Assembly (NCBI RefSeq): GCF_001625565.1
Contig: NZ_AUXS01000042.1
Location: 1 to 64,000 of the forward strand
Direction of reading: 5' to 3'
DNA from: Pseudoalteromonas luteoviolacea NCIMB 1944
Lineage (GTDB): Bacteria > Pseudomonadota > Gammaproteobacteria > Enterobacterales > Alteromonadaceae
DNA length: 64,000 nt
A program made the translations under genes and the position numbers. Within the stretch, counting starts at the first letter, position 1. Each line of letters starts with the position of its first letter. Positions 7,438 to 14,460 of this stretch are shown piece by piece. The notes under the pieces are model-generated. The model did no database searches, had not been told where the DNA came from, and saw nothing but the letters and a program-made list of their open reading frames with translations.

Positions 7438-8370
7438 CTAAATCCTGATCGCGTTTTGCATAATGGCTCTGCCTTCGGTTTCAACATAGGTGAGAAACAC
7501 ACTGGCAATGGGGGAGAGTGCTTTTCGCTTGGTCCAAGAAAAAGACCACTTGGAGCGAATCGGTAGTGACTCGACATTGATCACGTTGACATCATGTATC
7601 TCGCCAAATGCGAGGGTATGCGACGAGAGTATGGAAACCCCTAAACGTGACAGCACTGAGTGGATAATGGCCTCGTTACTGGCTATGGTCATTTTGATAT
7701 TGGGTGTAACATCTTTGTTTTTGAAAAAAGCTTCGGTTGCAAAGCGGGTCCCAGATCCAGACTCACGGATCAAAAAATCTTCTTTGCAAAACGCCTCTAG
7801 CGATACGCATTCTTGTTGGCTAAAAGGATGAGAAGCTGGTGCAATGGCAACCAGATCATTGGACATAAATTCAATCACTTCCAAATCTAATCCCTCTGGT
7901 AAATGACTAAACACATAAAAGTCATCCAACCCTTGTTCAAGACGCTCTATTACCTGCTGTCTGTTGGCAACCGTAAACTGAATATCAATATCTGGATAAC
8001 GCTCGCAAAATGGCCCAAGTAAATGGGGGATAAAATATTTTGCGGTGGTTGCGCTGGACAATCTGAGTGTGCCGGCTTTGAGCCCACGCATATTGGCAAG
8101 GTGCATGTCTAATTCTTCGCAACTTTGCAATATTTGTTTTGCCGTAGAAACGGTTGCTAGCCCGGCATCGGTAAATTTCAGCTGTTTTCCTACTTGTTGA
8201 TATAAAGGGAGTCCGATAGCCTCGGCTAATTTTTTAAGCTGCATTGAAACCGTTGGTTGGGTTAAATACAGCTTTTCGGATGCCGCTTTAACACTGCCGC
8301 CTTCATGCAAAGCAAGCAAAATTTCGAGTTGTCTAAAGGTGCCGATGTGGGCATGTAATCTGGAAGCCAT
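7438..8370 (-). CDS. LysR regulator of the CbbR type
   Basis: 310 residues. The HTH lies near 12-65 (FRQLEILLALHEGGSVKAASEKL then QPTVSMQLKKLA). The effector domain contains GTLRLSSATTAKYFIPHLL and RESGSGTR, typical of CbbR/YeiE-type regulators that control carbon or anion metabolism. It is divergent from the small membrane gene and SbtA-like permease at 8484-9635. Two identical 13-mers in the shared promoter region are candidate binding sites. A link to inorganic carbon uptake is inferred from this pairing. Confidence 0.88.
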   Translation of the reverse strand: MASRLHAHIGTFRQLEILLALHEGGSVKAASEKLYLTQPTVSMQLKKLAEAIGLPLYQQVGKQLKFTDAGLATVSTAKQILQSCEELDMHLANMRGLKAGTLRLSSATTAKYFIPHLLGPFCERYPDIDIQFTVANRQQVIERLEQGLDDFYVFSHLPEGLDLEVIEFMSNDLVAIAPASHPFSQQECVSLEAFCKEDFLIRESGSGTRFATEAFFKNKDVTPNIKMTIASNEAIIHSVLSRLGVSILSSHTLAFGEIHDVNVINVESLPIRSKWSFSWTKRKALSPIASVFLTYVETEGRAIMQNAIRI

Positions 8371-8395
8371 ATATCCTACTTAATTATCAAGTTAG

Positions 8396-8440
8396 ATTTT
8401 TATCTATGGTTATCATAGTTACTATCTATTTTTATCTATG
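8396..8440. promoter_or_regulatory. Two identical 13-bp direct repeats, 32 bp apart
   Basis: ATTTTTATCTATG occurs at 8396-8408 and again at 8428-8440. The 32-bp period is about three helical turns, so both copies face the same side of the DNA. They sit between the divergent CbbR-type regulator and the bicarbonate-transport operon and are good candidates for the LysR recognition sites. Confidence 0.5.
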
Positions 8441-8483
8441 TTGTGACTTTTGTAAAATCTTCAAAAATACAGAGGAGAGAGTT

Positions 8484-8702
8484 ATGGCATTTAAAAGTTT
8501 GGTGTTATCCCTTATAACGAGCTTAAGTCTGTTGGCGTTTTCTTATTTGAGTAACTTACTCGGTCATGGCGGCATTGGGTTTATTTTATTGGCCGTACTT
8601 CTCTTTACGTTGTCAATTTTTAGCGTGTTAAAATCTTCACCTAACAAAGCTCAAAAATCGCAAAGCACCTCTCATTCTTCTCGTTTAGCTGAGGTTAAGT
8701 AA
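8484..8702 (+). CDS. Small two-helix membrane protein in the SbtA-like operon
   Basis: 72 residues starting at the ATG after AGAGGAGAGAG, a strong ribosome-binding site. The longer frame starting at 8406 runs into the promoter repeats and is rejected. Two hydrophobic segments (about 4-22 and 28-46) are followed by a Ser/Lys-rich polar tail. The SbtA-like gene starts 3 nt after its stop, so the two are co-translated. It does not resemble the soluble PII-like SbtB partner of cyanobacterial SbtA. It could be an accessory subunit; the function is unknown. Confidence 0.65.
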   Translation: MAFKSLVLSLITSLSLLAFSYLSNLLGHGGIGFILLAVLLFTLSIFSVLKSSPNKAQKSQSTSHSSRLAEVK

Positions 8703-8705
8703 TCC

Positions 8706-9635
8706 ATGATAGACGCGGTTGTTGCTTTTTTTATACTGGGTATCCTAGCCCAATTATTAGGTGCAAAACTCTCGTTCCCAGAGGGTCTGTATAAGACATT
8801 AAGCCTCTTTTTGATGGTGGCTATTGGCCTAAAAGGCGGAATAGCACTGCAGCAACATATTGACCCCGCACTGCTGACAATGTCTCTTGCCGTTGTGGCG
8901 TTTGGACTACTATTGCCGTTGGTGGCGTACCCGCTATTACGTTATTTTGGTCAACTAGATAAGATCAACGCCGGTGCGATTGCGGCGCATTATGGCTCGG
9001 TCAGCGTAGCAACTTATGCTGTGGCTGTGGCGCTTTTAGAAGCCGCGAATATTGCCTATGAAGCCTATTTCCCGCTGTTTGTGGTGTTACTTGAAATGCC
9101 TGCAATTGTGGTTGGTTTAGTACTTGCTAAAGGGAATATAAAGGTTATCAATCGCGCGTTTGTGAAAAAAGAACTGATAGCCAACCAGAGTATTTTGTTA
9201 ATGGTAGGGAGCTTAATCATCGGCTTTGTCGGTGGTGAGAGCGTGCAAAAACTCACGCCTTTTTTTGTCGAGTTATTTTCCGGTGTTCTGGCTCTATTCT
9301 TATTAAAGATGGGCCTAGTTGCGGGTGAGCAATTGGGCACATTAAAAAAGAACAGTATATTTTTAATTAGCTTCGCGATTTTAATGCCAATGTTAGGTGG
9401 CCTAGCAGGGACAGGTCTTGGCGTGATGTTAGGGCTCAGTGCCGGTGGACTTGCGCTAATGGCGGTGCTTGGTGCCAGTGCCTCTTATATCGCGGTGCCA
9501 GCTGCAATGAAAGAGAGCTTACCTGAGGCCAATGCTGGGATGTCTATCACAGCGTCACTGGGGATCACTTTTCCGTTTAATGTGCTACTTGGTGTGCCTT
9601 TTTTCATTGCTTTAGGGCAATATCTCGGTGCTTAG
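8706..9635 (+). CDS. Sodium-dependent bicarbonate transport family permease (SbtA-like)
   Basis: 309 residues, about ten membrane helices in two inverted halves. Landmarks are AIGLKGGIAL near 45, AAHYGSVSVATYA near 97, and the second-half counterpart GASASYIAVPAAMKESLPEAN near 258. These match the SbtA/DUF897 family, whose cyanobacterial members import bicarbonate with sodium. In a heterotroph the likely role is supplying bicarbonate for carboxylations; that is inference. It is the last gene of a two-gene operon under a divergent CbbR-type LysR regulator. Confidence 0.88.
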   Translation: MIDAVVAFFILGILAQLLGAKLSFPEGLYKTLSLFLMVAIGLKGGIALQQHIDPALLTMSLAVVAFGLLLPLVAYPLLRYFGQLDKINAGAIAAHYGSVSVATYAVAVALLEAANIAYEAYFPLFVVLLEMPAIVVGLVLAKGNIKVINRAFVKKELIANQSILLMVGSLIIGFVGGESVQKLTPFFVELFSGVLALFLLKMGLVAGEQLGTLKKNSIFLISFAILMPMLGGLAGTGLGVMLGLSAGGLALMAVLGASASYIAVPAAMKESLPEANAGMSITASLGITFPFNVLLGVPFFIALGQYLGA

Positions 9636-9748
9636 TCAAATGTACAATGTGAAGTAAAATCGAGAAATTGATGTTTTATGCTGACGCAGCTGTGGCGTCA
9701 GTGTAAATTAGGCGCACTGCAATGAGAAAGTAACCTAGGCTAGCAAGT

Positions 9749-10417
9749 GTGTCTGAAAAAAATCTATTAAAAGCTGAGCGTGTAGCATATATATTGACAG
9801 AGCTTCAATCTCGTTACCCTGAGCCTCCAATCCCCCTTGATCACAAAGATCCGTATACATTATTGGTTGCGGTTTTATTATCAGCGCAATGTACCGATGA
9901 ACGTGTCAATCAGGTAACACCGGCACTGTGGCAACTGGCTGATAATCCATTTGATATGGCAAAACAGTCGGTTGAGGATATAAAAGCGATTATCCGCCCA
10001 TGTGGTTTATCACCACAAAAATCCAAAGCGATTAAAAAGTTGTCAGAAATTTTAGTCGCTGAATATGACGGGATTGTGCCTGAAGATATGGATACTTTGG
10101 AAACCCTACCGGGCGTTGGACACAAAACCGCAGGTGTTGTGATGTCGCAGGCATTTGGCGTGCCCGCTTTTCCTGTTGATACCCACATTCACCGTTTGGC
10201 ACAGCGCTGGGGTTTAACCAGTGGTAAAAACGTGGCGCAGACTGAAAAAGACCTAAAGCGACTATTTGCAAAACAGTATTGGAATGACCTTCATCTGCAG
10301 TTTATTTACTATGGTCGCGAGTTTTGTACCGCCAGAGGGTGTGATGGCACTGTATGTCCTATGTGCACCACCTGTTACCCAAACCGTAAAAAGCCCAAAG
10401 TGGTTAAAAAGCCATAA
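9749..10417 (+). CDS. nth: Endonuclease III with atypical C-terminal cysteine cluster
   Basis: 222 residues. A base-excision-repair glycosylase/AP lyase acting on oxidised pyrimidines. The helix-hairpin-helix LPGVGHKTA carries catalytic Lys126, and the VDTHIHRL stretch carries catalytic Asp144. The start is GTG; no closer ATG fits. The C-terminal cysteines are Cys193, Cys198, Cys203, Cys206 and Cys209. This is not the E. coli spacing C-X6-C-X2-C-X5-C for the 4Fe-4S cluster, so the cluster geometry differs or a different set of four is used. It is not next to rsx genes, so another nth copy may exist elsewhere in the genome. Confidence 0.92.
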   Translation: MSEKNLLKAERVAYILTELQSRYPEPPIPLDHKDPYTLLVAVLLSAQCTDERVNQVTPALWQLADNPFDMAKQSVEDIKAIIRPCGLSPQKSKAIKKLSEILVAEYDGIVPEDMDTLETLPGVGHKTAGVVMSQAFGVPAFPVDTHIHRLAQRWGLTSGKNVAQTEKDLKRLFAKQYWNDLHLQFIYYGREFCTARGCDGTVCPMCTTCYPNRKKPKVVKKP

Positions 10418-10527
10418 GTGTGTTGTTGCAGGTTATAAAAGGTTATTCCCTCTGTGTTTATAGTGGAATGACCCGAGTTTATCTGCTCAGTTTTAACTAA
10501 CTTAGAAAGGGTAAGCCATCCACACTT

Positions 10528-10584
10528 AGGCGTGCTCTTTTGTGTACTTTGTTGAGCAAATTCAAGTTTAAAAGAGTCACGCCT
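10528..10584. repeat. Imperfect inverted repeat in an intergenic region
   Basis: AGGCGTGCTCTTTT at 10528-10541 and AAAAGAGTCACGCCT at 10570-10584 are reverse complements apart from a single-base difference and insertion. They lie in the 211-bp gap between nth and the DUF533 gene. They could form a stem of about 14 bp with a 28-nt loop; no gene or known repeat family is recognised. Confidence 0.4.
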
Positions 10585-10628
10585 GCTTAGCTAATTCCTT
10601 GGTAAATAATCAATATGATTGTTTTCCA

Positions 10629-11321
10629 CTATAGCGTATCAAGTTGTTGATGGATGCTATTGACCAACTCGCGAGGCAAACAAAGCTGATTGGCTAGCGC
10701 TTGCAAATACTGTAAAGAGACTGCCTGTTTAAGGTCAATCGCGCTCGCACTTGCTGCATATACTTCAATACCCGTTTGTGCGTTTGGCACCGCTGCCACT
10801 AATTCGTTAAGGCTCATAGGTGCTCTTAACTCATCAAACAACATGGCCTTCTCTTGTACGCTTAAGGTCATGGTTTCGACTTGCGCAAATATTTTTTGCC
10901 GTTCAGTCTCATCGATATGGCCGTCGGCATATGCGGCAGCAATCATTGCCCGCATGAGTAACAGTTGCCCTGAACCCGTATCATCTTCGACAACTTGTTC
11001 GAAGCTTTGTTCGGGCATACTTGCAGGTTGAAAATCAAATGTCCGATGAGAGTGTGAACGTTTTGCCATCGCTTGTTCATATGCTTGGCTGTCGCGTTGT
11101 TGTGATGCGGATTGAGTTTGTTCGCTGTACTGTTTGTATGCTTTCCAAGCGAGCCCACCAACAGCTGCTAAGGCACCATATTTAACCGCTTTTTTGCCGG
11201 TTTTTTTACTTTTTTTACCACTTAATAGGCTGCTGACCCCGCCTCCGGCGACACCACCTAAAAAGCCGTTCAGTGCACCAGATTTATTCAAGCCACTGAC
11301 TAACTTTTGTAATTCTTTCAT
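10629..11321 (-). CDS. DUF533 / TerB-like protein (YebE type)
   Basis: 230 residues from the ATG that follows GGAGAACGCG; a possible upstream ATG (11333) would remove this spacing. The N-terminal part (about 1-65) is Gly/Lys-rich, with GGVAGGGVSSLLSGKK and a hydrophobic stretch (YGALAAVGGLAWKAY). A TerB-like helical domain follows from about 115 (LLLMRAMIAAAYADGHIDETERQKI), with the acidic D-G-H-I-D-E-T-E motif that binds metal in related folds. It matches the YebE/DUF533 family, envelope-associated proteins of unknown function. It stands alone. Confidence 0.82.
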   Translation of the reverse strand: MKELQKLVSGLNKSGALNGFLGGVAGGGVSSLLSGKKSKKTGKKAVKYGALAAVGGLAWKAYKQYSEQTQSASQQRDSQAYEQAMAKRSHSHRTFDFQPASMPEQSFEQVVEDDTGSGQLLLMRAMIAAAYADGHIDETERQKIFAQVETMTLSVQEKAMLFDELRAPMSLNELVAAVPNAQTGIEVYAASASAIDLKQAVSLQYLQALANQLCLPRELVNSIHQQLDTL

Positions 11322-11559
11322 CGCGTTCTCCATTTGCTTTTACCGTTTTAGAGTAGGGGAAAGCATTGTCATTGAAAATAGCAAATTTGTTACAAATCGA
11401 TTCAGCAATACGACGCTTGTGCTCAGGGGGAATCTATAAATTCATCATGCGTTTTTAGTCGCTGTTTACTAACGAATACAGGCCTAAAACATCAGCGCAT
11501 TCATACTGTGGCTCTATTTAGAACAAAAACGACTTTATTTCGCAGTTGAGTGCTGTAGT

Positions 11560-11790
11560 TTAAATGGGTTGATCGCTCAATAAATCTTTTACCGGGATTT
11601 GATAGAAGCGAGCCAGTTCCCGTGCAGTTCGGTGGTATACTTTGCAGCCGCATTCAGCGCGTTTAAGGGTTGCAATGGAAACACAGAGTGCTTTCTCTTG
11701 ACATGCACATGCGAGCTTTTCCTGACTTAACCCCAAGTCACGGCGTAGCTGTTTTAGAATTTTACAATCCAGTTTTACCCTGCCATCCAT
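11560..11790 (-). CDS. Small XRE-family HTH protein
   Basis: 76 residues from the ATG preceded by AAGGAG at good spacing; the longer frame reaching 11895 has no such site. A lambda-repressor-type helix-turn-helix fills most of the protein: CKILKQLRRDLGLSQEKLA and VSIATLKRAE are helices 1-4. It is rich in cysteines (six to seven), which is unusual for this family. The HTH resembles those at the N-terminus of larger regulators in marine gammaproteobacteria, but here nothing is fused to it. It is divergent from the cystatin-like gene, with four 11-bp iterons between them. Confidence 0.8.
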   Translation of the reverse strand: MDGRVKLDCKILKQLRRDLGLSQEKLACACQEKALCVSIATLKRAECGCKVYHRTARELARFYQIPVKDLLSDQPI

Positions 11791-11925
11791 AATCTGACTC
11801 CTTGAAAAAGGGATGTTAAGACTAGCAACGCGCGGTGATTTACGCCAATAACTGAGGTGAAGTTGGGTGTGCGGATTAGTGTACAAAGATGTCAAAAATG
11901 TTGCACAAATTTACGGCATTTAATC

Positions 11926-11969
11926 TGATACCAAAGTGATACTAAAGTGATACTAAAGTGATACCAACA
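11926..11969. repeat. Four tandem 11-bp iterons
   Basis: TGATACCAAAG, TGATACTAAAG, TGATACTAAAG and TGATACCAACA follow one another without gaps. The 11-bp period is close to one helical turn. They lie between the XRE gene and the cystatin-like gene and are a candidate operator array, probably for the adjacent XRE protein. Confidence 0.7.
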
Positions 11970-12058
11970 GGCCGCCCAATTACGCCTAGACTAGTCGCAT
12001 CTCAAGCAACTCCGAGGTATGGAGTATCTCTTTCTCAATGACATAAAAGGATAAGACA

Positions 12059-12628
12059 ATGTCTGAAGCAAATCGTATTTTAGGTGGTTTTGGCCCAATC
12101 GTATTGGCGCAGGATTTTGACAAAGAATACATCAATGCATTTGAACATATTAATAAGCGTGAAGGTGTGGATATCAAACCTTTAGCTGGACAATCTCAGA
12201 TTGTAAATGGCACCAACTATGCGTTTTATTGCTTTGTGTCACCGGCTGTGGCGCCAAACGTACCAAAAGTAAATCGCCTAGAGCTGATTGTAGTCAATCA
12301 ACAAGGTGAACATTTTACTCAGCTATCGGATCGCACATTCAGTGAGCCTGTATTAGTGCCGCCGATTGGCTCGTTTGATTCAGTTGCCTTACGTGATGAC
12401 TTCAGTGAAGCGGAGCTGCGTGCCGCACAACAGATCGAATCACTGGAAGGTGTTAATTACAAGATTCTGGCCGCACAGCAACAGGTTGTTGCAGGTCTTA
12501 ACTTTGCGTTTTATTCAGTTGTGATCCCGGTTACACCAAATGCTCAGGCATTCTTTGCGCGAATTGATGCACACCGTGATTTTGAAGGCAAGTTAGTCAA
12601 CACCCAGCTTCACCATATTAACCCTTAG
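12059..12628 (+). CDS. Two-domain cystatin-like protein
   Basis: 189 residues, no signal peptide. An internal duplication is clear: residues about 1-95 and 100-189 each have a helix, then the cystatin QxVxG loop and an aromatic strand. Repeat 1 has QIVNG (47-51) then NYAFYCFV; repeat 2 has QVVAG (142-146) then NFAFYSVV. The N-terminus ILGGFGP also resembles the Gly-Gly trunk of cystatins and stefins. These proteins block papain-like cysteine proteases in eukaryotes; a protease-inhibitor role here is inference. Without an export signal it would act inside the cell or leave by an unseen route. A hairpin terminator follows the gene. Confidence 0.6.
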   Translation: MSEANRILGGFGPIVLAQDFDKEYINAFEHINKREGVDIKPLAGQSQIVNGTNYAFYCFVSPAVAPNVPKVNRLELIVVNQQGEHFTQLSDRTFSEPVLVPPIGSFDSVALRDDFSEAELRAAQQIESLEGVNYKILAAQQQVVAGLNFAFYSVVIPVTPNAQAFFARIDAHRDFEGKLVNTQLHHINP

Positions 12629-12636
12629 TATTGGCT

Positions 12637-12667
12637 GCCATGGTGTAATGTGATGCGACACCATGGC
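12637..12667. terminator. Terminator hairpin between cystatin-like gene and exbD
   Basis: A perfect 10-bp stem (GCCATGGTGT with ACACCATGGC) and 11-nt loop, followed by a T/C-rich run, directly after the cystatin-like stop codon. Convergent genes on both sides suggest bidirectional use. Confidence 0.8.
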
Positions 12668-12689
12668 TTCTTCCCTTCGCCTTTCTCTA

Positions 12690-13085
12690 CTAACTACCCA
12701 AAGCAACGGGGGCATCAGTTTGTGATTTAATCGCATTTAACACTGTAACCAGCGTGTTGTGCTCACTCATTGCGTGTGCTTTTAAGCTAATCGAAGTTAT
12801 CTCCCCTTGGGCTGCCAATCGAGCGATGTTCACTGCGATGGCGTCAGGGTCTACCTGTTTTTGATTCAAGAAAATACGGTTTCGCTGATCGATGCTAAAT
12901 TGGGGAGTCAAAGTTTGCGAGAGTGTAACGTTTGCCTTGTTTGGTCTATCAATATCAAGAACGTGTGCTTTTTGAAAGCTGGCTGTCACAATAAAAAAGA
13001 TCAGCAGAATGAAAACGATATCGAGCATAGGGTTCATATCAACATCAGTGTTCGAGGGCGCAGCGGTGTGGTTTTTATGCTTCAT
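12690..13085 (-). CDS. exbD: ExbD/TolR-family biopolymer transport protein (orphan)
   Basis: 131 residues. A short cytoplasmic N-terminus is followed by the single membrane helix NPMLDIVFILLIFFIVTA, with the conserved Asp that relays protons in ExbD/TolR. The periplasmic domain follows from about 45 to the end. Family members work with ExbB and TonB in energising outer-membrane uptake. Neither partner is encoded nearby, so it must borrow them or serve a system encoded elsewhere. The start ATG at 13085 (MKHKNH) is preferred to 13094. Confidence 0.88.
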   Translation of the reverse strand: MKHKNHTAAPSNTDVDMNPMLDIVFILLIFFIVTASFQKAHVLDIDRPNKANVTLSQTLTPQFSIDQRNRIFLNQKQVDPDAIAVNIARLAAQGEITSISLKAHAMSEHNTLVTVLNAIKSQTDAPVALGS

Positions 13086-13322
13086 ATAGTTCACCTTGTT
13101 TCTGAGGAATGTGTGTTTATATGTATAACGTTGGGCGCAGAAAAAAGGGGTGATGAATGGGCCACTTTTTTGTGAAAAGTGTGTATTTGGGTGTTGTACT
13201 TGGTTTTTAGCATTAATGAATGAATCGTAATATTCACGCTATTTTACCTTCAGAGCCCCAATTATTGTGCGCTCAACATACAGATACTGGATGTGTTTAT
13301 AGCAACCAATCTGAGTATCAAA

Positions 13323-14444
13323 ATGAAATTAAGCTCTCTATTTCCACTCTGTGCATCTGGATGTTTTTTGGTGCCATCACTGACTCATGCGACGACTTCG
13401 TCACTTCAGGCTAAAAATGACCATGCCCCTCAGGTATATGGCCGTGCTCGTTTGTCCTTTAATACAGCCGATTTGGGAGAACAAAGTACGGCTGAGGATA
13501 CCCGCCGACAGTTTATTGCGACGCATGGTTCTAGGTTAGGTGTAAAAGGCAAACAAACGGTCGATGAGCAATGGCAAGGGCTGTATAAAATTGAATTTGG
13601 CATTAAGGCCTCAGGTGATGAAGACAGTGAATTTTGGTCTTTGCGTAATACCTATGTGGGGCTAAAGCACCGTGATGCTGGGCGGTTCCGAATTGGTAAA
13701 ATTGATACTGCTTATAAATCGATGACAGGAAAGCTCGATATATTTTCTGGCACTGTGGCAGATTACAATCAAGTCATTGGTGCGGCCAGCGGCGAAAAAG
13801 CATCGAAGCTTTTCAACGTACGGGCCAAGCAAGTGGTTGTCTATGATAGAGCCCTGCTCAAAGATTTATCCATATCAGCTAGTTACTCAGAAAATCAGCT
13901 GGCAACTGAAGATGTTGAAGTCGGTGAGCGAGACAATGTGTCATTCGCACTGCGCCAAAACAAAGGTGCTTTTACATTTGTTACGGGCTATGAACGGCAG
14001 CGCTTCGCTGATATCGAGTTGTCTGGCAAAAAAGTTGCGCTGCAATATCGACTGCAAAAGGGCAAATTTAGCTGGATGTATGAATCCATCACGGATTCTC
14101 GCCTTGCCTCTAGCTATTCCCGAGATGCTTTTTTATTCAATGCGCAATGGCAACACGATCATTTCACCTATAAAGCGCAATTGTGGCGAGCGGGAGAAAG
14201 CGACGCAGGCAACGATGGCGCAAAAGGTGTGAGCATCGGGGTTATATATCGTTTCTCCAAGCAGTTAAGCTCGTCGCTTATTTACTCTGCAATCAATAAT
14301 GAGGCTCATGGCCGCTATGGTTTTAATGCCGGAGTTAGTCCCACCGTTACACCAGCCAAGTCTAATATCCTGAGCGATGGCACTGAGCAAGGGGCAGATC
14401 TCGCCATTGTGTCACTGGGTTTAAATTATCACTTTGGCTATTAA
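13323..14444 (+). CDS. Gram-negative porin-like outer-membrane protein
   Basis: 373 residues from the ATG at 13323. A signal peptide is visible (MKLSSLFPLCASG to about residue 23, cleavage after SLTHA). The mature protein has alternating beta strands and starts with VYGRARLSFNTAD, the usual opening of neutral porins. It has GSRLGVKGKQTVDEQWQGLYKIEFG near 70-95 and ends in Tyr after SLGLNYHFG, as expected for Bam-assembled porins. It is the first gene of a four-gene run; the next gene starts 16 nt after its stop. It probably supplies outer-membrane passage for the substrate of this cluster. Confidence 0.88.
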   Translation: MKLSSLFPLCASGCFLVPSLTHATTSSLQAKNDHAPQVYGRARLSFNTADLGEQSTAEDTRRQFIATHGSRLGVKGKQTVDEQWQGLYKIEFGIKASGDEDSEFWSLRNTYVGLKHRDAGRFRIGKIDTAYKSMTGKLDIFSGTVADYNQVIGAASGEKASKLFNVRAKQVVVYDRALLKDLSISASYSENQLATEDVEVGERDNVSFALRQNKGAFTFVTGYERQRFADIELSGKKVALQYRLQKGKFSWMYESITDSRLASSYSRDAFLFNAQWQHDHFTYKAQLWRAGESDAGNDGAKGVSIGVIYRFSKQLSSSLIYSAINNEAHGRYGFNAGVSPTVTPAKSNILSDGTEQGADLAIVSLGLNYHFGY

Positions 14445-14460
14445 GCAGGTGTAACAGTGT

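Noticed and set aside
11791..11895. Upstream extension of the XRE gene to 111 residues
   Set aside because: The internal ATG at 11790 has AAGGAG at ideal distance, while the extension lacks a site and reads as non-conserved sequence.
13220..13414. 64-residue frame before the porin
   Set aside because: It lies in a different frame from the porin, overlaps its signal-peptide coding region and has no motif.
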